64,000 nt of DNA from Streptomyces rubellomurinus (GTDB lineage Bacteria > Actinomycetota > Actinomycetes > Streptomycetales > Streptomycetaceae): assembly GCF_000961885.1 (NCBI RefSeq), contig NZ_JZKH01000044.1, forward strand, positions 1 to 64,000, read 5' to 3'. The translations under genes and the position numbers were made by a program. Of the stretch, positions 25,168-33,258 are shown piece by piece. Each line of letters opens with the position of its first letter. Position 1 is the first letter of the stretch. The notes beneath the pieces are model-generated. The model was not told the DNA's origin, ran no database searches, and saw only the letters and a list, made by a program, of their open reading frames with translations.

Positions 25168-26385
25168 TTAGGCGAGGCCAGAAGCAGGGCGCTCAGCGGT
25201 CTGCATAGAACCGGGCACCAGGCCAAGGCTGAGTCCCGCGTCACACCAGCCGGGCTCCTGTTCGACGCAACGCAGGTGAGGGACGTCAAGAACGGTGCAG
25301 ATGCTGTCGTCCCCAGCGCCCTTCGCGGCAGACCGAAAGACGAGTCCAACCACTGGCTGATCCTGGCCGAAGACCCTCAGCAGGTACTCGGTGACGACCT
25401 GAGTCGGGACGTACTCAAGGTGCTCACGTCCGTCGTGGTCGGCACTCAAGCGCTTCACGAAGTCGTGTAGGAACATCAGGGATCGACGGACTCCCTGCTT
25501 TTCGACATCGAAGATAGAGGGCACCGGGTCGAGGAGCGTGAAGTCGACGACCATACAGGGGTGCGAGGTCTCAAACTCCGCGAACGTCACAAAAGGCTTG
25601 CCATTGTCGCTGTGGCCGGAAGTCTCCCGAATTGCCGTATCCGGGCTGTCCGCGCCGTAGAACAATGGAATCCCTGCGGGGCTCATCCGATTTGATTGCT
25701 TGGCCCGTTCTGGCGGGGCGGTGCCCAGGTCCGATGCGCCCCAAGAGACCTCCCGGTCCTCATGGGTACGAGCTCGCCACAGTTTGGATCCAGCGGGCAA
25801 CTCGCGCAGAACACCGACCTTGGGAATCATCCCTCCGAGAGCATCAAGGATCTCGGCGGCCGGTATCTCACCTGCCCCTAGATAGTGCTCGTCCTCCTGG
25901 CGGGCACCCAGCCAGAAGACATAGCGGGTTTTGTACATGACCTGCTTGCAGAGCCGCTCCCAGCCTTCGCGCAGAGCCTCATCGTGACGAAGTGCGATGA
26001 AGTCCGTCTCCACCCAAACATCATCGCCGAAAGCTGCATTACGAACCGCCATGTGCAGCTCGTCGCTTCGGAACACATCCGAGTACTCATCAACGAGATC
26101 TTCTCCGCTCCATGAGCGGACGGCGGCGAGCTCACCTTCCCAGTAGGCATACTCATCTCCGGCATCAGCGTACTCCGTACGTATACCGTTGAAAAACGCC
26201 TCTGTTAGGACGTCGAGCTCGGCAGCCGGCGAACGCCCACAGAAGTCGCATTCGTAGTCGGGATCCGCCGCGGCTCGCAGGGCAGCCTGAAGCGCGTCAT
26301 CGCTCACACATTCAGCGCAGACGAGGTCGTTTCGGCCTGACCAGCGCCGCTCCCACTCCGCGTACAGCGCATCACCTGTTCCCAT
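25168..26385 (-). CDS. RES-domain protein with N-terminal zinc-ribbon region
   Basis: A 405-residue protein. Residues about 20-55 carry CAEC and CDFC, a likely zinc ribbon. A helical region follows, and the C-terminal half is a RES domain with LWRARTHEDRE (conserved Arg), RMSPAGIPLFYGADSPDTAIRET (here RMSPAGIPLFYGA...TAIRE; Tyr and Glu) and later Ser. RES toxins degrade NAD+ and usually pair with an Xre antitoxin, which is not seen next to this gene. The architecture recalls the HEPN/RES N-terminal-domain family. ATG at 26385 is chosen although the ribosome site is weak. A defence or toxin role is inferred. Confidence 0.75.
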   Translation of the reverse strand: MGTGDALYAEWERRWSGRNDLVCAECVSDDALQAALRAAADPDYECDFCGRSPAAELDVLTEAFFNGIRTEYADAGDEYAYWEGELAAVRSWSGEDLVDEYSDVFRSDELHMAVRNAAFGDDVWVETDFIALRHDEALREGWERLCKQVMYKTRYVFWLGARQEDEHYLGAGEIPAAEILDALGGMIPKVGVLRELPAGSKLWRARTHEDREVSWGASDLGTAPPERAKQSNRMSPAGIPLFYGADSPDTAIRETSGHSDNGKPFVTFAEFETSHPCMVVDFTLLDPVPSIFDVEKQGVRRSLMFLHDFVKRLSADHDGREHLEYVPTQVVTEYLLRVFGQDQPVVGLVFRSAAKGAGDDSICTVLDVPHLRCVEQEPGWCDAGLSLGLVPGSMQTAERPASGLA

Positions 26386-26529
26386 GGGGGTCAAGGCTAG
26401 AGGCTCCCTAGCAGGACCGGCAGAGGATCCGCAAAGATCCACCAACCCCGCCAGCGGTGCGCGGGCTCCGCTGATGCGGACCTTGTCAGGCAGAGCCGCT
26501 GCGTCGATAGCGGCGCTCGCCTCAAGGTA

Positions 26530-27126
26530 CTACTCTTCACCATCAGGCTCCGGGTCAATCCCCAAGTCGCGCCGCATCTGCCAGCGCATCTCACTCAGGC
26601 ACTCCCATAGACCAGGTATGGAGTCCTGGACTTCCTGCAGAGACTCACCAGGCTCGGCATCCTGCCGCTCCACCCTCTTCAGCTTCCCGTACGCCGCGTT
26701 GAGTCCAGCGTTGGCCACCCGCAGAGACTCCAGCACGGCAAACGGGACAATCATCTGAGCTTCCGCGTAGCTGGCGCGGTGAGCCGCTCGGCAGGCCTCC
26801 AGTCGCTCGCTGGAAGCTTCCATTTCAGACTCGCGGCGCACGGCATGCAAGTGGTTCCGCAATGCCGTCATGTACTGTCGCGCAGCTGTGTTCACGCTGA
26901 CATAGCAGGAACGACGGGAGGACAGGTTCTCCTGCTGACGGGCCCGTACTTCCTCGGCTTGGCGCAGCATTTCGGCATGCTCACGGTCCTCAGCCCGTTG
27001 CGCTGCCGCATGCTCCAGCTCCAGCCGCTTCAGACGGTCCGCACGGGTCTGTGTCAAGACTGCGGCACCAAGCGTCCCGACCACGCCCACAGCCGCAACC
27101 AGCAGGGATGTCAGATTTCCGCTCAA
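26530..27126 (-). CDS. membrane-anchored coiled-coil protein of unknown function
   Basis: About 198 residues from TTG at 27126 (GGGGGA upstream); a longer frame reaches 27177. One N-terminal transmembrane helix (SLLVAAVGVVGTLGAAVL) is followed by a long Glu/Arg/Ala-rich coiled coil (about residues 25-100) and a helical C-terminus. Small proteins of this shape are common in actinobacterial accessory DNA. It precedes the RES gene on the same strand with a 144-bp gap and might be co-transcribed. No family is recognised. Confidence 0.6.
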   Translation of the reverse strand: MSGNLTSLLVAAVGVVGTLGAAVLTQTRADRLKRLELEHAAAQRAEDREHAEMLRQAEEVRARQQENLSSRRSCYVSVNTAARQYMTALRNHLHAVRRESEMEASSERLEACRAAHRASYAEAQMIVPFAVLESLRVANAGLNAAYGKLKRVERQDAEPGESLQEVQDSIPGLWECLSEMRWQMRRDLGIDPEPDGEE

Positions 27127-27192
27127 CGTACATCCCCCGCTTAACTGAGTCGTCCACTGTGTCGGCCACCAAGTCAAACAGCGGCGTACCCC

Positions 27193-27327
27193 TCATACAA
27201 GACTGCCAAGTTTCCTTTCGCCGCGTGGGTCAGTATTCCGGACGAGCGTGTACAGATCGGCCCGCAGGCCTTCCATCTGTGCTCTCGTCCGGCGCGGACG
27301 TTTGACGGGGCTAGCGCTGTAAGTCAC
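27193..27327 (-). pseudogene. fragment of a winged-helix/TOPRIM-type protein N-terminus
   Basis: About 44 codons read VKRPRRTRAQMEGLRADLY and continue TLVRNTDP before a stop. This resembles the start of a common actinobacterial protein (RTRAQ-x3-LR-x-LY...) that normally continues with MTVRQVFYRLV. Here the match ends abruptly at NTDP and the remaining protein is absent. A truncated remnant is the best reading; a very small independent gene is less likely. Confidence 0.35.
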
Positions 27328-27530
27328 GACTCCAGTCAACACGCCCGGGTCGTCTGGGTGACGTGCCTTACTTCGCTTACTGCCGCCCGAGGCCCTGACC
27401 AGCGAGAACGGGTCGAAGCACCAGATGACCAGCGTTATCTGGGGTGCAACAGCGTCACAGTGATGCACTGAGTTGAGGACGTCTCAGGAACCGGGCACAT
27501 CCACATGGATGCCGACGCTGAGGCCTCTGG

Positions 27531-28019
27531 TCAGGCGTTCCACCACTCGTCAGTGCCGCAGCCGACCTCGTAGTGCCACCAGCCGTCATCCTGCCCTTGG
27601 CTCAGCAATGCCTTGATTCCGGCGAAGTCCGCGTCGGCCGGGACGTTGAAGGCCACCATGGGGAAGTCCGTGCTCATGACCTCACCGCCAAGCTGGAAGA
27701 CAGCCAGGCGTTGATGCACCGCCTGAGGGCTGCGGCCCAGAGGCCCCGAGGGGACGGGCACGACGCGAACCGTGCAGTTGCCGGCTGAACTGACCCGCCC
27801 GACAGCCCAGTGCAGCCCATCTGAGTCGGTCTGGAACTGCACGATGTCCCCCTCGGCCACGCCGTCCTGCAGGAACGGGACGTTCTCAACTACGGCCGTG
27901 TCGGCACTGAGTCTTGTCGCCCACAGGCCCTCGATGTCCTGAGGGAACCAGCCCTCGCGCGGGACGAACCGGAACCAGACCTTGATCTTCTCGATCGCGT
28001 TCTCCATGGCGGCCATCAT
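27531..28019 (-). CDS. DUF4265-type protein
   Basis: A 162-residue protein. KIKVWFRFVPREGWFPQDIEGLWA (short form KVWFRFVPREGWFP) near the N-terminus and FLQDGVAEGDIVQF match the DUF4265 pattern. The C-terminus (DDGWWHYEVGCGTDEWWNA) is Trp/Asp-rich. Such proteins are often found near polymorphic toxin or immunity genes, though no function is established. ATG could be 28019 or 28007. The stop-to-transposon end distance is short: its 5' side lies 47 bp inside the right-end repeats. Confidence 0.7.
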   Translation of the reverse strand: MMAAMENAIEKIKVWFRFVPREGWFPQDIEGLWATRLSADTAVVENVPFLQDGVAEGDIVQFQTDSDGLHWAVGRVSSAGNCTVRVVPVPSGPLGRSPQAVHQRLAVFQLGGEVMSTDFPMVAFNVPADADFAGIKALLSQGQDDGWWHYEVGCGTDEWWNA

Positions 28020-28065
28020 GCGCGGGCTGCCTGCGATGTCCTGTGCTGGGCCCGAGTCGGGTGCT

Positions 28066-28197
28066 CAATCTTCGTTGAGATGGACGGCTTGCCAGCAACC
28101 CTCGCTGAGACGGGTTGGCATCCCTGCAAGTTCGGTGAGACACGTCCGGCCTTCGCTGAGACGGGTCAGCGCCCGGGTATCGGAATCCGTTGACGAG
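28066..28197 (-). repeat. right-end transposase binding sites, four copies plus a terminal variant
   Basis: On the minus strand the 17-bp sites occupy 28163-28147 (CGTCTCAGCGAAGGCCG), 28142-28126 (TGTCTCACCGAACTTGC), 28112-28096 (CGTCTCAGCGAGGGTTG) and 28082-28066 (CATCTCAACGAAGATTG). Spacings are 21, 30 and 30 bp. A weak fifth site is at 28181-28197. GCGC(C)TGAC(C/T)CGT(C/A)TC outside the first site is shared with the left end (18182-18197). Confidence 0.85.
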
Positions 28198-28210
28198 TGA
28201 CAGTCGGCGA

Positions 28211-28250
28211 TATATCGTCGAGCTATCGAGACAGTGACTCGACTGTCTCG
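28211..28250 (+). promoter_or_regulatory. promoter/operator of the PadR gene
   Basis: CGAGACAGT at 28227-28235 pairs with ACTGTCTCG at 28242-28250 as a 9-bp inverted repeat, 25 bp before the PadR start. An AT-rich TATATCG/TATCGA stretch lies just before. PadR proteins bind such palindromes and repress themselves, so autoregulation is likely. The transposon end is only 9 bp upstream of this site. Confidence 0.6.
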
Positions 28251-28274
28251 CCGACATTCGAGGAGGTGGGCGCG

Positions 28275-28925
28275 ATGCGCTCAGGAACGCGATCTCGCTG
28301 GGAGGGGCCGCGCGGTGGTGGACGCCGCCGCGGTCCGGGCCCGGAGTTCCGGGGGATGCCCGGGGACGGCTTCGAGGGGCGGGAGGCCTTCGGCGGCTTC
28401 GGCCCGCCGCGCGGCGGCCCGTACGGGCACGGCTTCGGCGGCCTCGGCGGCCGGCGGGGCGGCCCGCACGGGCGGCGCGGCGGCCGGGCCCGGCGCGGGG
28501 ACGTGCGCGCCTCGCTGCTGGCGCTGCTCAAGGAACGGCCGATGCACGGCTACGAGATGATCGCCGAGATCACCGAGCGGACCGGCGGGGCCTGGCGGCC
28601 CAGCCCGGGCTCGATCTACCCGAACCTCCAGCTGCTGGAGGAGGAGGGCCTGATCGTCGCGGAGGAGACCGGCGGCAAGCGGCTGGTCTCGCTCACCGAG
28701 GCGGGCCGGGCCGAGGCCGAGGCCGGGCCGGCGGAGCCGTGGGCGGAGGCCGGCCGGGAGGTCGACTGGGAGGCCGTCCAGGAGATCGGCCAGACGCTGG
28801 CCTCGGTCGACCAGGCGATCCAGCAGGTCATGCGCAACGGCACCGAGGCGCAGCGGACCAAGGGGCTGGCCGTGCTGGTCGAGGCCCGCAAGAAGCTGTA
28901 CCTGATCCTCGCCGAGGATGACTGA
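28275..28925 (+). CDS. PadR-family transcriptional regulator
   Basis: A 216-residue protein. Residues 1-72 are an Arg/Gly/Pro-rich low-complexity extension. Residues about 75-145 are the PadR winged helix (ASLLALLKERPMHGYEMI, WRPSPGSIYPNLQLLEEEGLI cut here as PSPGSIYPNLQLLEEEGLI, LVSLTEAG). A helical C-terminal dimerisation region follows (about 155-216). ATG at 28275 is preceded by GAGGAGGTGG. The basic disordered extension is common in actinobacterial homologues. The regulated pathway is unknown; the next plus-strand gene is nearly 1 kb away, so self-regulation is the only clear target. Confidence 0.9.
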   Translation: MRSGTRSRWEGPRGGGRRRGPGPEFRGMPGDGFEGREAFGGFGPPRGGPYGHGFGGLGGRRGGPHGRRGGRARRGDVRASLLALLKERPMHGYEMIAEITERTGGAWRPSPGSIYPNLQLLEEEGLIVAEETGGKRLVSLTEAGRAEAEAGPAEPWAEAGREVDWEAVQEIGQTLASVDQAIQQVMRNGTEAQRTKGLAVLVEARKKLYLILAEDD

Positions 28926-29003
28926 CCGGCGAGGGGGGACCGCGGTGACGGGCGGTGCCGCTGCGCGCACGGGGGCGGTGCCGCCGTCCTGGGGCCGGCG
29001 GGG

Positions 29004-29219
29004 TCAGCGGACCACGAAGAGGGCCGCGCAGGCGAGCAGCAGCACCGCCCACCCGAACCAGAGCCAGCCGTTGGGGCCGATCACCACGGTGTAGAGGGAG
29101 ACCGCCAGCAGCAGCGCCCCGGTGACCCCGGCGACCTGCCGGTTGTGGTGCGCGACCGCCTGCGCCCGGCTCCTGGCGTGCCGTACGGGATGCCGTACGT
29201 GCCGTACCGTCCTGGCCAT
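29004..29219 (-). CDS. small two-helix membrane protein
   Basis: A 71-residue protein with a basic Arg/His-rich N-terminus (residues 1-28, roughly MARTVRHVRHPVRHARSR) and two hydrophobic helices (about 30-48 and 52-70). GGGAGG lies 6 nt before ATG at 29219. No recognised family or function. Confidence 0.7.
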   Translation of the reverse strand: MARTVRHVRHPVRHARSRAQAVAHHNRQVAGVTGALLLAVSLYTVVIGPNGWLWFGWAVLLLACAALFVVR

Positions 29220-29257
29220 GCGGACCTCCCGGGGAGGCGATGCGGGCGGGCGGTCCG

Positions 29258-29476
29258 TCAGCCGGAGGCCGCCTCGTCGTACTCGTAGCGCCAGAACCAG
29301 CTGAGCCCCCGCACCTGCTTGCTGCGGACGTACACCAGTGTGCGCGCGGGATTCCCGCCGTGCGCGGGGACGGGCACCTTGTACTTCTTCGGCACGCCGA
29401 GCATCGGGCCCAGCGGGATGGGGAGGACCTGCCCGTCCAGGGGGCCGCCCACGAATTCGGTGTCCGCGCTCTTCAC
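29258..29476 (-). CDS. conserved small hypothetical protein
   Basis: A 72-residue soluble protein starting at GTG and containing EFVGGPLDGQVLPIP near the N-terminus and YVRSKQVRGLSWFWRYEYDE at the C-terminus. The FVGGPLDG motif recurs in small actinobacterial and phage proteins of unknown function. The GGAGG site is unusually close to the GTG (2-3 nt). Confidence 0.65.
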   Translation of the reverse strand: MKSADTEFVGGPLDGQVLPIPLGPMLGVPKKYKVPVPAHGGNPARTLVYVRSKQVRGLSWFWRYEYDEAASG

Positions 29477-29913
29477 CCCTCCAGGGTCTCACCTCCGCGA
29501 GGTGTCCACCGCGAGACGGAGGCCCGGTGAGGGCGGAGTGCCGGGAGTGTGACCGGGCAGGCACCGCCCCCGGTCATCCGGAGGCCCCGCGCACCCCTAT
29601 CCTTTCCTGTACGCCCTCGGGGTTCACCCCGGGTCAGCGGGCCCCGTACGGGCCGGGCGGGGCGCGGATCGGCGTGCCCTCCGGCCGGGAACCGGCGCGG
29701 ACAGCGTGTTGCCGCGACCTCCTTCCGCCCTCCGTGCCGCGGGCCCGACGTCGGTCGTCCGGTGACCCCGGACCGCGGTCGGCGGGGCGCGGACGACAGG
29801 GCCGAACACCGCCCCGGGAACCGGGAAGCAGCGGCGGGCGCTGGGCGTTGCGTCGGAGTGGTACGTCGAACGCTGTGTCGCACCAGGCACGGCAGTTGCG
29901 CGGAAGGGGCCCG
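29477..29913. other. 437-bp intergenic region without a clear gene
   Basis: Divergent gap between the small minus-strand gene and the prim-pol-like gene. It is GC-rich, with no convincing small gene, RNA or strong repeat. It presumably holds promoters for both genes. Confidence 0.4.
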
Positions 29914-30609
29914 ATGGAAGCCGGCAGCAGGTGGACGACCTGGTGGCAGAAGCGTGATCGTCAGCGTCCGGGGGGCGCGGACAACCCCGCCGCCAGACTG
30001 GATCAGCTGCTCGGCGCCGTGCGCGCCGGTTTCCCCCTCGCACCCGCCGCCCACCCGGCCGGCTACCGGTGTTCCTGCGACCGGGTGGCCTGTCCGGCCC
30101 CGGCCCGGCACCCGGTCTCCTTCGCCTGGCAGACCCAGGCGACCACCGACCCCGAGCAGCTGTCCCGCTGGCTCTCCCGCGACCCGCAGGCCAACTTCGT
30201 CACCGCCACCGGCCGGGTGCACGACGTGCTGGACGTCCCGGCCGAGGCCGGACGGCTGGCGCTGGAGCGGCTGACCGCGCTCGGCGTCGAGGGCCCGGTC
30301 GCCGCCGTGGGCGAGGACCGCTACCTCTTCTTCACCGCCACCCGCGGCACCCCGCAGGACGAGGACGAGTGGTGGGACAGCGCGCTGGACTCCACCCCGG
30401 ACACCGTGTCCGAGCACCCCGGCCTGCGCTGGCACTGCCGCGGCTCGTACACCCTGCTGCCGCCGGCCGCCCTGCCGGACGGCTCCCAGGTGCGGTGGCT
30501 GCGCGGGCCCGAGCAGCCGCTGCCGGACCCGCTGCGCGTCCTGGACGTGCTGACGGACGCGTGCACCGAGGTGGGCGCCGTCGCCGAGGAGCAGTGGCTC
30601 ATCGGCTGA
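29914..30609 (+). CDS. stand-alone prim-pol N-terminal domain protein, probably non-catalytic
   Basis: A 231-residue protein resembling the bifunctional primase/polymerase N-terminal domain. It has GAVRAGFPLAPAAHP, CSCDRVACPAPARHP with paired Cys, and NFVTATGRVHDVLDVP. The last segment aligns with the strand normally ending in the catalytic D-x-D; here it reads LDVP, so the metal-binding pair seems lost. RWHCRGSYTLLPP matches the later family region. GGAAGGGG precedes ATG at 29914. Many streptomycetes keep such degenerate prim-pol proteins as single genes with unknown role. Confidence 0.8.
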   Translation: MEAGSRWTTWWQKRDRQRPGGADNPAARLDQLLGAVRAGFPLAPAAHPAGYRCSCDRVACPAPARHPVSFAWQTQATTDPEQLSRWLSRDPQANFVTATGRVHDVLDVPAEAGRLALERLTALGVEGPVAAVGEDRYLFFTATRGTPQDEDEWWDSALDSTPDTVSEHPGLRWHCRGSYTLLPPAALPDGSQVRWLRGPEQPLPDPLRVLDVLTDACTEVGAVAEEQWLIG

Positions 30610-30634
30610 CGGCGCCCGGCGTGACGGCGGAGCG

Positions 30635-31480
30635 CTACGGCAGGGTGAGGATCTCCGCGCCGTCCGCCGTGACCACCAGGGTGTGCTCGAACTGGGCGGT
30701 GCGCTTGCGGTCCTTGGTGACGACCGTCCAGCCGTCCGCCCAGATCTCGTAGTCGTAGGTGCCCAGGGTCAGCATCGGCTCGATGGTGAAGGTCATGCCC
30801 GGCTTGATGACCTCGGTGGCCCGCTCGCTGTCGTAGTGCGGGACGATCAGGCCGGAGTGGAACGACGTGTTGATGCCGTGTCCGGTGAAGTCCCGCACCA
30901 CGCCGTAGTCGAAGCGCTTGGCGTAGGACTCGATGACCCGTCCGATGACGTTGATCTGACGGCCCGGCTTGACGGCCTTGATCGCCCGGTTGAGCGACTC
31001 CCGGGTGCGCTCGACCAGCAGCCGGGACTCCTCGTCCACGTCGCCGACCAGGTAGGTGGCGTTGAGGTCGCCGTGCACCCCGTGGATGTACGCGGTGGCG
31101 TCGATGTTGACGATGTCGCCGTCCTCCAGGACGGTCGAGTCCGGGATGCCGTGGCAGATCACCTCGTTGATCGAGGTGCAGACGGACTTGGGGAAGCCCC
31201 GGTAGCCGAGGTCGGACGGGTAGGCGCCGTGGTCGCACATGTACGCGTGGGCGACGGCGTCCAGCTCGTCGGTGGTGACGCCGGGGGCGATCAGCTTCGC
31301 GGCCTCCTCCATCGCCCGGGCGGCGATGCCGCCCGCGATCCGCATCTTCTCGATCGTCTCGGCGGTCTGCACCTCGGGCCCGGTGTACGGCGTCGGGGCG
31401 GGCTTGCCGACGTATTCGGGGCGCGCGATGTGCGCCGGGACCTTGCGCATGGGGGACTGGATGCCGGGTACGAGAGCCAT
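30635..31480 (-). CDS. map: methionine aminopeptidase, type I
   Basis: A 281-residue M24 peptidase. The metal ligands are recognisable in [20 protein letters not shown] (Asp pair; short form [11 protein letters not shown]), [11 protein letters not shown] (His), FTIEPML (Glu) and AQFEHTLVV (Glu). [11 protein letters not shown] supplies the substrate His. The 40-residue N-terminal extension is normal for actinobacterial MapB-like enzymes. It removes initiator Met from nascent proteins. ATG at 31480 is chosen; MRKVPAH ten residues later is another option. Streptomycetes usually have a second copy elsewhere. Confidence 0.93.
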   Translation of the reverse strand: MALVPGIQSPMRKVPAHIARPEYVGKPAPTPYTGPEVQTAETIEKMRIAGGIAARAMEEAAKLIAPGVTTDELDAVAHAYMCDHGAYPSDLGYRGFPKSVCTSINEVICHGIPDSTVLEDGDIVNIDATAYIHGVHGDLNATYLVGDVDEESRLLVERTRESLNRAIKAVKPGRQINVIGRVIESYAKRFDYGVVRDFTGHGINTSFHSGLIVPHYDSERATEVIKPGMTFTIEPMLTLGTYDYEIWADGWTVVTKDRKRTAQFEHTLVVTADGAEILTLP

Positions 31481-31586
31481 GGTCCGGAGTCTAGCCGTCG
31501 GCCCGGCCGCGCCCGGGCGGTGTGCGGAGCGGCTCCGGGCGGGGAATGATCGGGAGCGACCCACCCCTACGGACCGGGAGAGCACC

Positions 31587-31814
31587 ATGCCCATCGGATT
31601 CCGCCGCAAGCCGACCGGCCAGCCCGGTGAGTGGTTCTACTGCATCAAGCACGGCAAGGTCGAGGAGGGCCCGGAGTGCCCGGCCAAGGACCGCCTCGGC
31701 CCGTACGCCAGCCCCGAGGAGGCCGCGCACGCGCTGGAGATCGCGGACGAGCGCAACCGGGAGTGGCGCAACGACCCGCGCTGGAGCGACCGGCCGAAGG
31801 GCGGGGCGGAGTAG
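31587..31814 (+). CDS. conserved small hypothetical protein
   Basis: A 75-residue charged protein beginning [19 protein letters not shown], with [22 protein letters not shown] (two Cys and a His; written in part as [17 protein letters not shown]) and a helical C-terminus rich in Glu/Arg. The SPOR-like [13 protein letters not shown] segment suggests a small regulatory or DNA/RNA-associated protein, as seen in streptomycete orthologues, but no function is known. GGGAG precedes the ATG. It converges on the MFS gene with a 4-bp gap. Confidence 0.75.
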   Translation: MPIGFRRKPTGQPGEWFYCIKHGKVEEGPECPAKDRLGPYASPEEAAHALEIADERNREWRNDPRWSDRPKGGAE

Positions 31815-31818
31815 GCCG

Positions 31819-33213
31819 TCACGCCGTCCGCTCGGCCGGCTCGTGCTCGGCCCGCTGCCGTTCGGCCCGCTGCTGGTCGGCCTGTCCGGCCTGGTCGGCC
31901 CGTTCCCGCTCGGCCCGCTCGTGCGCGGCGCGGACGGCGGCGGTGTGCGGGTCGGTGCGGTCGTCGTAGCCGAGCAGCCGGGGCAGCGCGGCGGCGACCG
32001 CCAGGACGGCGAGGACGCAGACCACGCCGCCGGTCCAGACGGCGGCGCGCACCCCGATCAGCCCGGCCATGGTGCCGGCCCGGACCTGGCCGAGCTGGGG
32101 GCCGACCGAGTAGCTGAGCAGTTCGACGCCCGCCATCCGGCCGCGCACCTCGTCCGGGATGGACTGGTTCCACATGGTCGAGCGGGCGATCCCGCTGATC
32201 TCGTCCGCGCCGCCGGCCAGCGCGAGGCCCAGCAGCACCACCCAGACGTTCCCGGCCAGCCCGGCGAGCGCCATCGCGGCGCCCCAGCCGACCGCGGCGG
32301 CCACCAGCAGCCGGCCGTGCCGGTGTATTCGGGACGTCCAGCCGCTGGTCGCGCCGACCAGCAGCGCGCCCACGGCGGAGGCCGCGTACATCGGGCCGAG
32401 CGCCCAGTCCGCGTCCAACTCCGAGGCCAGGAACGGGAAGACGGCCACCGGGAAGGCGAACAGCATGGCGCAGACGTCGATCGCGTAGGTGCCGAGCAGG
32501 TCCTTGCGGCTCCACGCGTACGCCACGCCGGTGAACACCGCCCGCACGGACGGCCGTTCGGCGCCGGTGGGCGGCGGCACCGCCTTGATCCGGATCAGCA
32601 GCAGCAGCGAGACGCCGAAGGTGAGCACGTCCAGCGCGTACGCGGTCTGCACCCCGGAGAACGCCACCACGACACCGGCCAGCGCCGGGCCGGCCACCGA
32701 AGCGACGTTGCGGTACAGGGACTTGAGGGCGAAGGCGGCGGAGAGGTGCTGGTGCGCGACGAGCCGCGGCAGCAGCGAGTCCAGCGCCGGGCGCTGCAGG
32801 CCGTCGCACGCCGCGACCAGCGCGGCGACCAGGTAGACCGGCCACAGCAGCGGGTGCGGCAGCAGGGCGTTGAGGAACAGCAGGGCGGCCAGCAGGCCCA
32901 GCGCGGCCTCCGAGCGCAGCACCAGCCGGCGCCGGTCCAGGGCGTCGGCGAGGGCGCCGCCCCACAGGCCGAAGACGATCAGCGGGACGAGTTCGACGGC
33001 GCCGATCAGGCCCACCGCGAGGGAGGAGTCGGTGAGTTCCTTGATCTGCATCGGCACGGCGACGTAGGTCAGGAAGCTGCCGAAGCTGGTGACGCAGCCG
33101 CTGGTCCAGAGGTAGCGGAAGTCGCGGGAGGCGCGCCACGGCGACAGGTCGGGCGCCAGCGAGCGCAGCAGGGTGCGCAGCCGACCCGTATGCGGTGGTT
33201 CGTCGTCGTTCAC
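31819..33213 (-). CDS. MFS exporter, EntS/MFS_3 type
   Basis: A 464-residue membrane protein with 12 predicted helices. DFRYLWTSGCVTSFGSFLTYVAVPMQI (start DFRYLWTSGCVTSFG) at the N-terminus and GLWGGALADALDRRRLVL fit the enterobactin-exporter-like MFS_3 family. Residues 420-464 are a hydrophilic Glu/Arg/Gln-rich tail. GTG at 33213. The substrate is unknown; no siderophore genes are near. It is alone on its strand with the next minus gene 45 bp upstream, so the two could be co-transcribed. Confidence 0.85.
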   Translation of the reverse strand: MNDDEPPHTGRLRTLLRSLAPDLSPWRASRDFRYLWTSGCVTSFGSFLTYVAVPMQIKELTDSSLAVGLIGAVELVPLIVFGLWGGALADALDRRRLVLRSEAALGLLAALLFLNALLPHPLLWPVYLVAALVAACDGLQRPALDSLLPRLVAHQHLSAAFALKSLYRNVASVAGPALAGVVVAFSGVQTAYALDVLTFGVSLLLLIRIKAVPPPTGAERPSVRAVFTGVAYAWSRKDLLGTYAIDVCAMLFAFPVAVFPFLASELDADWALGPMYAASAVGALLVGATSGWTSRIHRHGRLLVAAAVGWGAAMALAGLAGNVWVVLLGLALAGGADEISGIARSTMWNQSIPDEVRGRMAGVELLSYSVGPQLGQVRAGTMAGLIGVRAAVWTGGVVCVLAVLAVAAALPRLLGYDDRTDPHTAAVRAAHERAERERADQAGQADQQRAERQRAEHEPAERTA

Positions 33214-33258
33214 GAACGACCATCCTCGGACGGCCGTTCGGGCGCCGCAACGGGTTTT

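Larger units (their letters stand above)
18150..28202. mobile_element. Tn7-like transposon with TnsABC-TniQ module and cargo
   Basis: About 10 kb bounded by mirrored repeat arrays (left 18192-18259, right 28066-28197). The left end encodes overlapping TnsA-, TnsB-, TnsC- and TniQ-like proteins. The right part carries cargo genes and gene remnants. The right end is most likely ...GAGTGACA at 28202; the left end is less clear, about 18147-18153 by symmetry with the right spacing. No exact 5-bp target duplication is seen (GTCGG follows the right end, GGTCG or GTGCG precedes the left). Cargo codon use is less GC-biased than the chromosome. Transfer is inferred from this and from the gene fragments. 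Confidence 0.85.
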
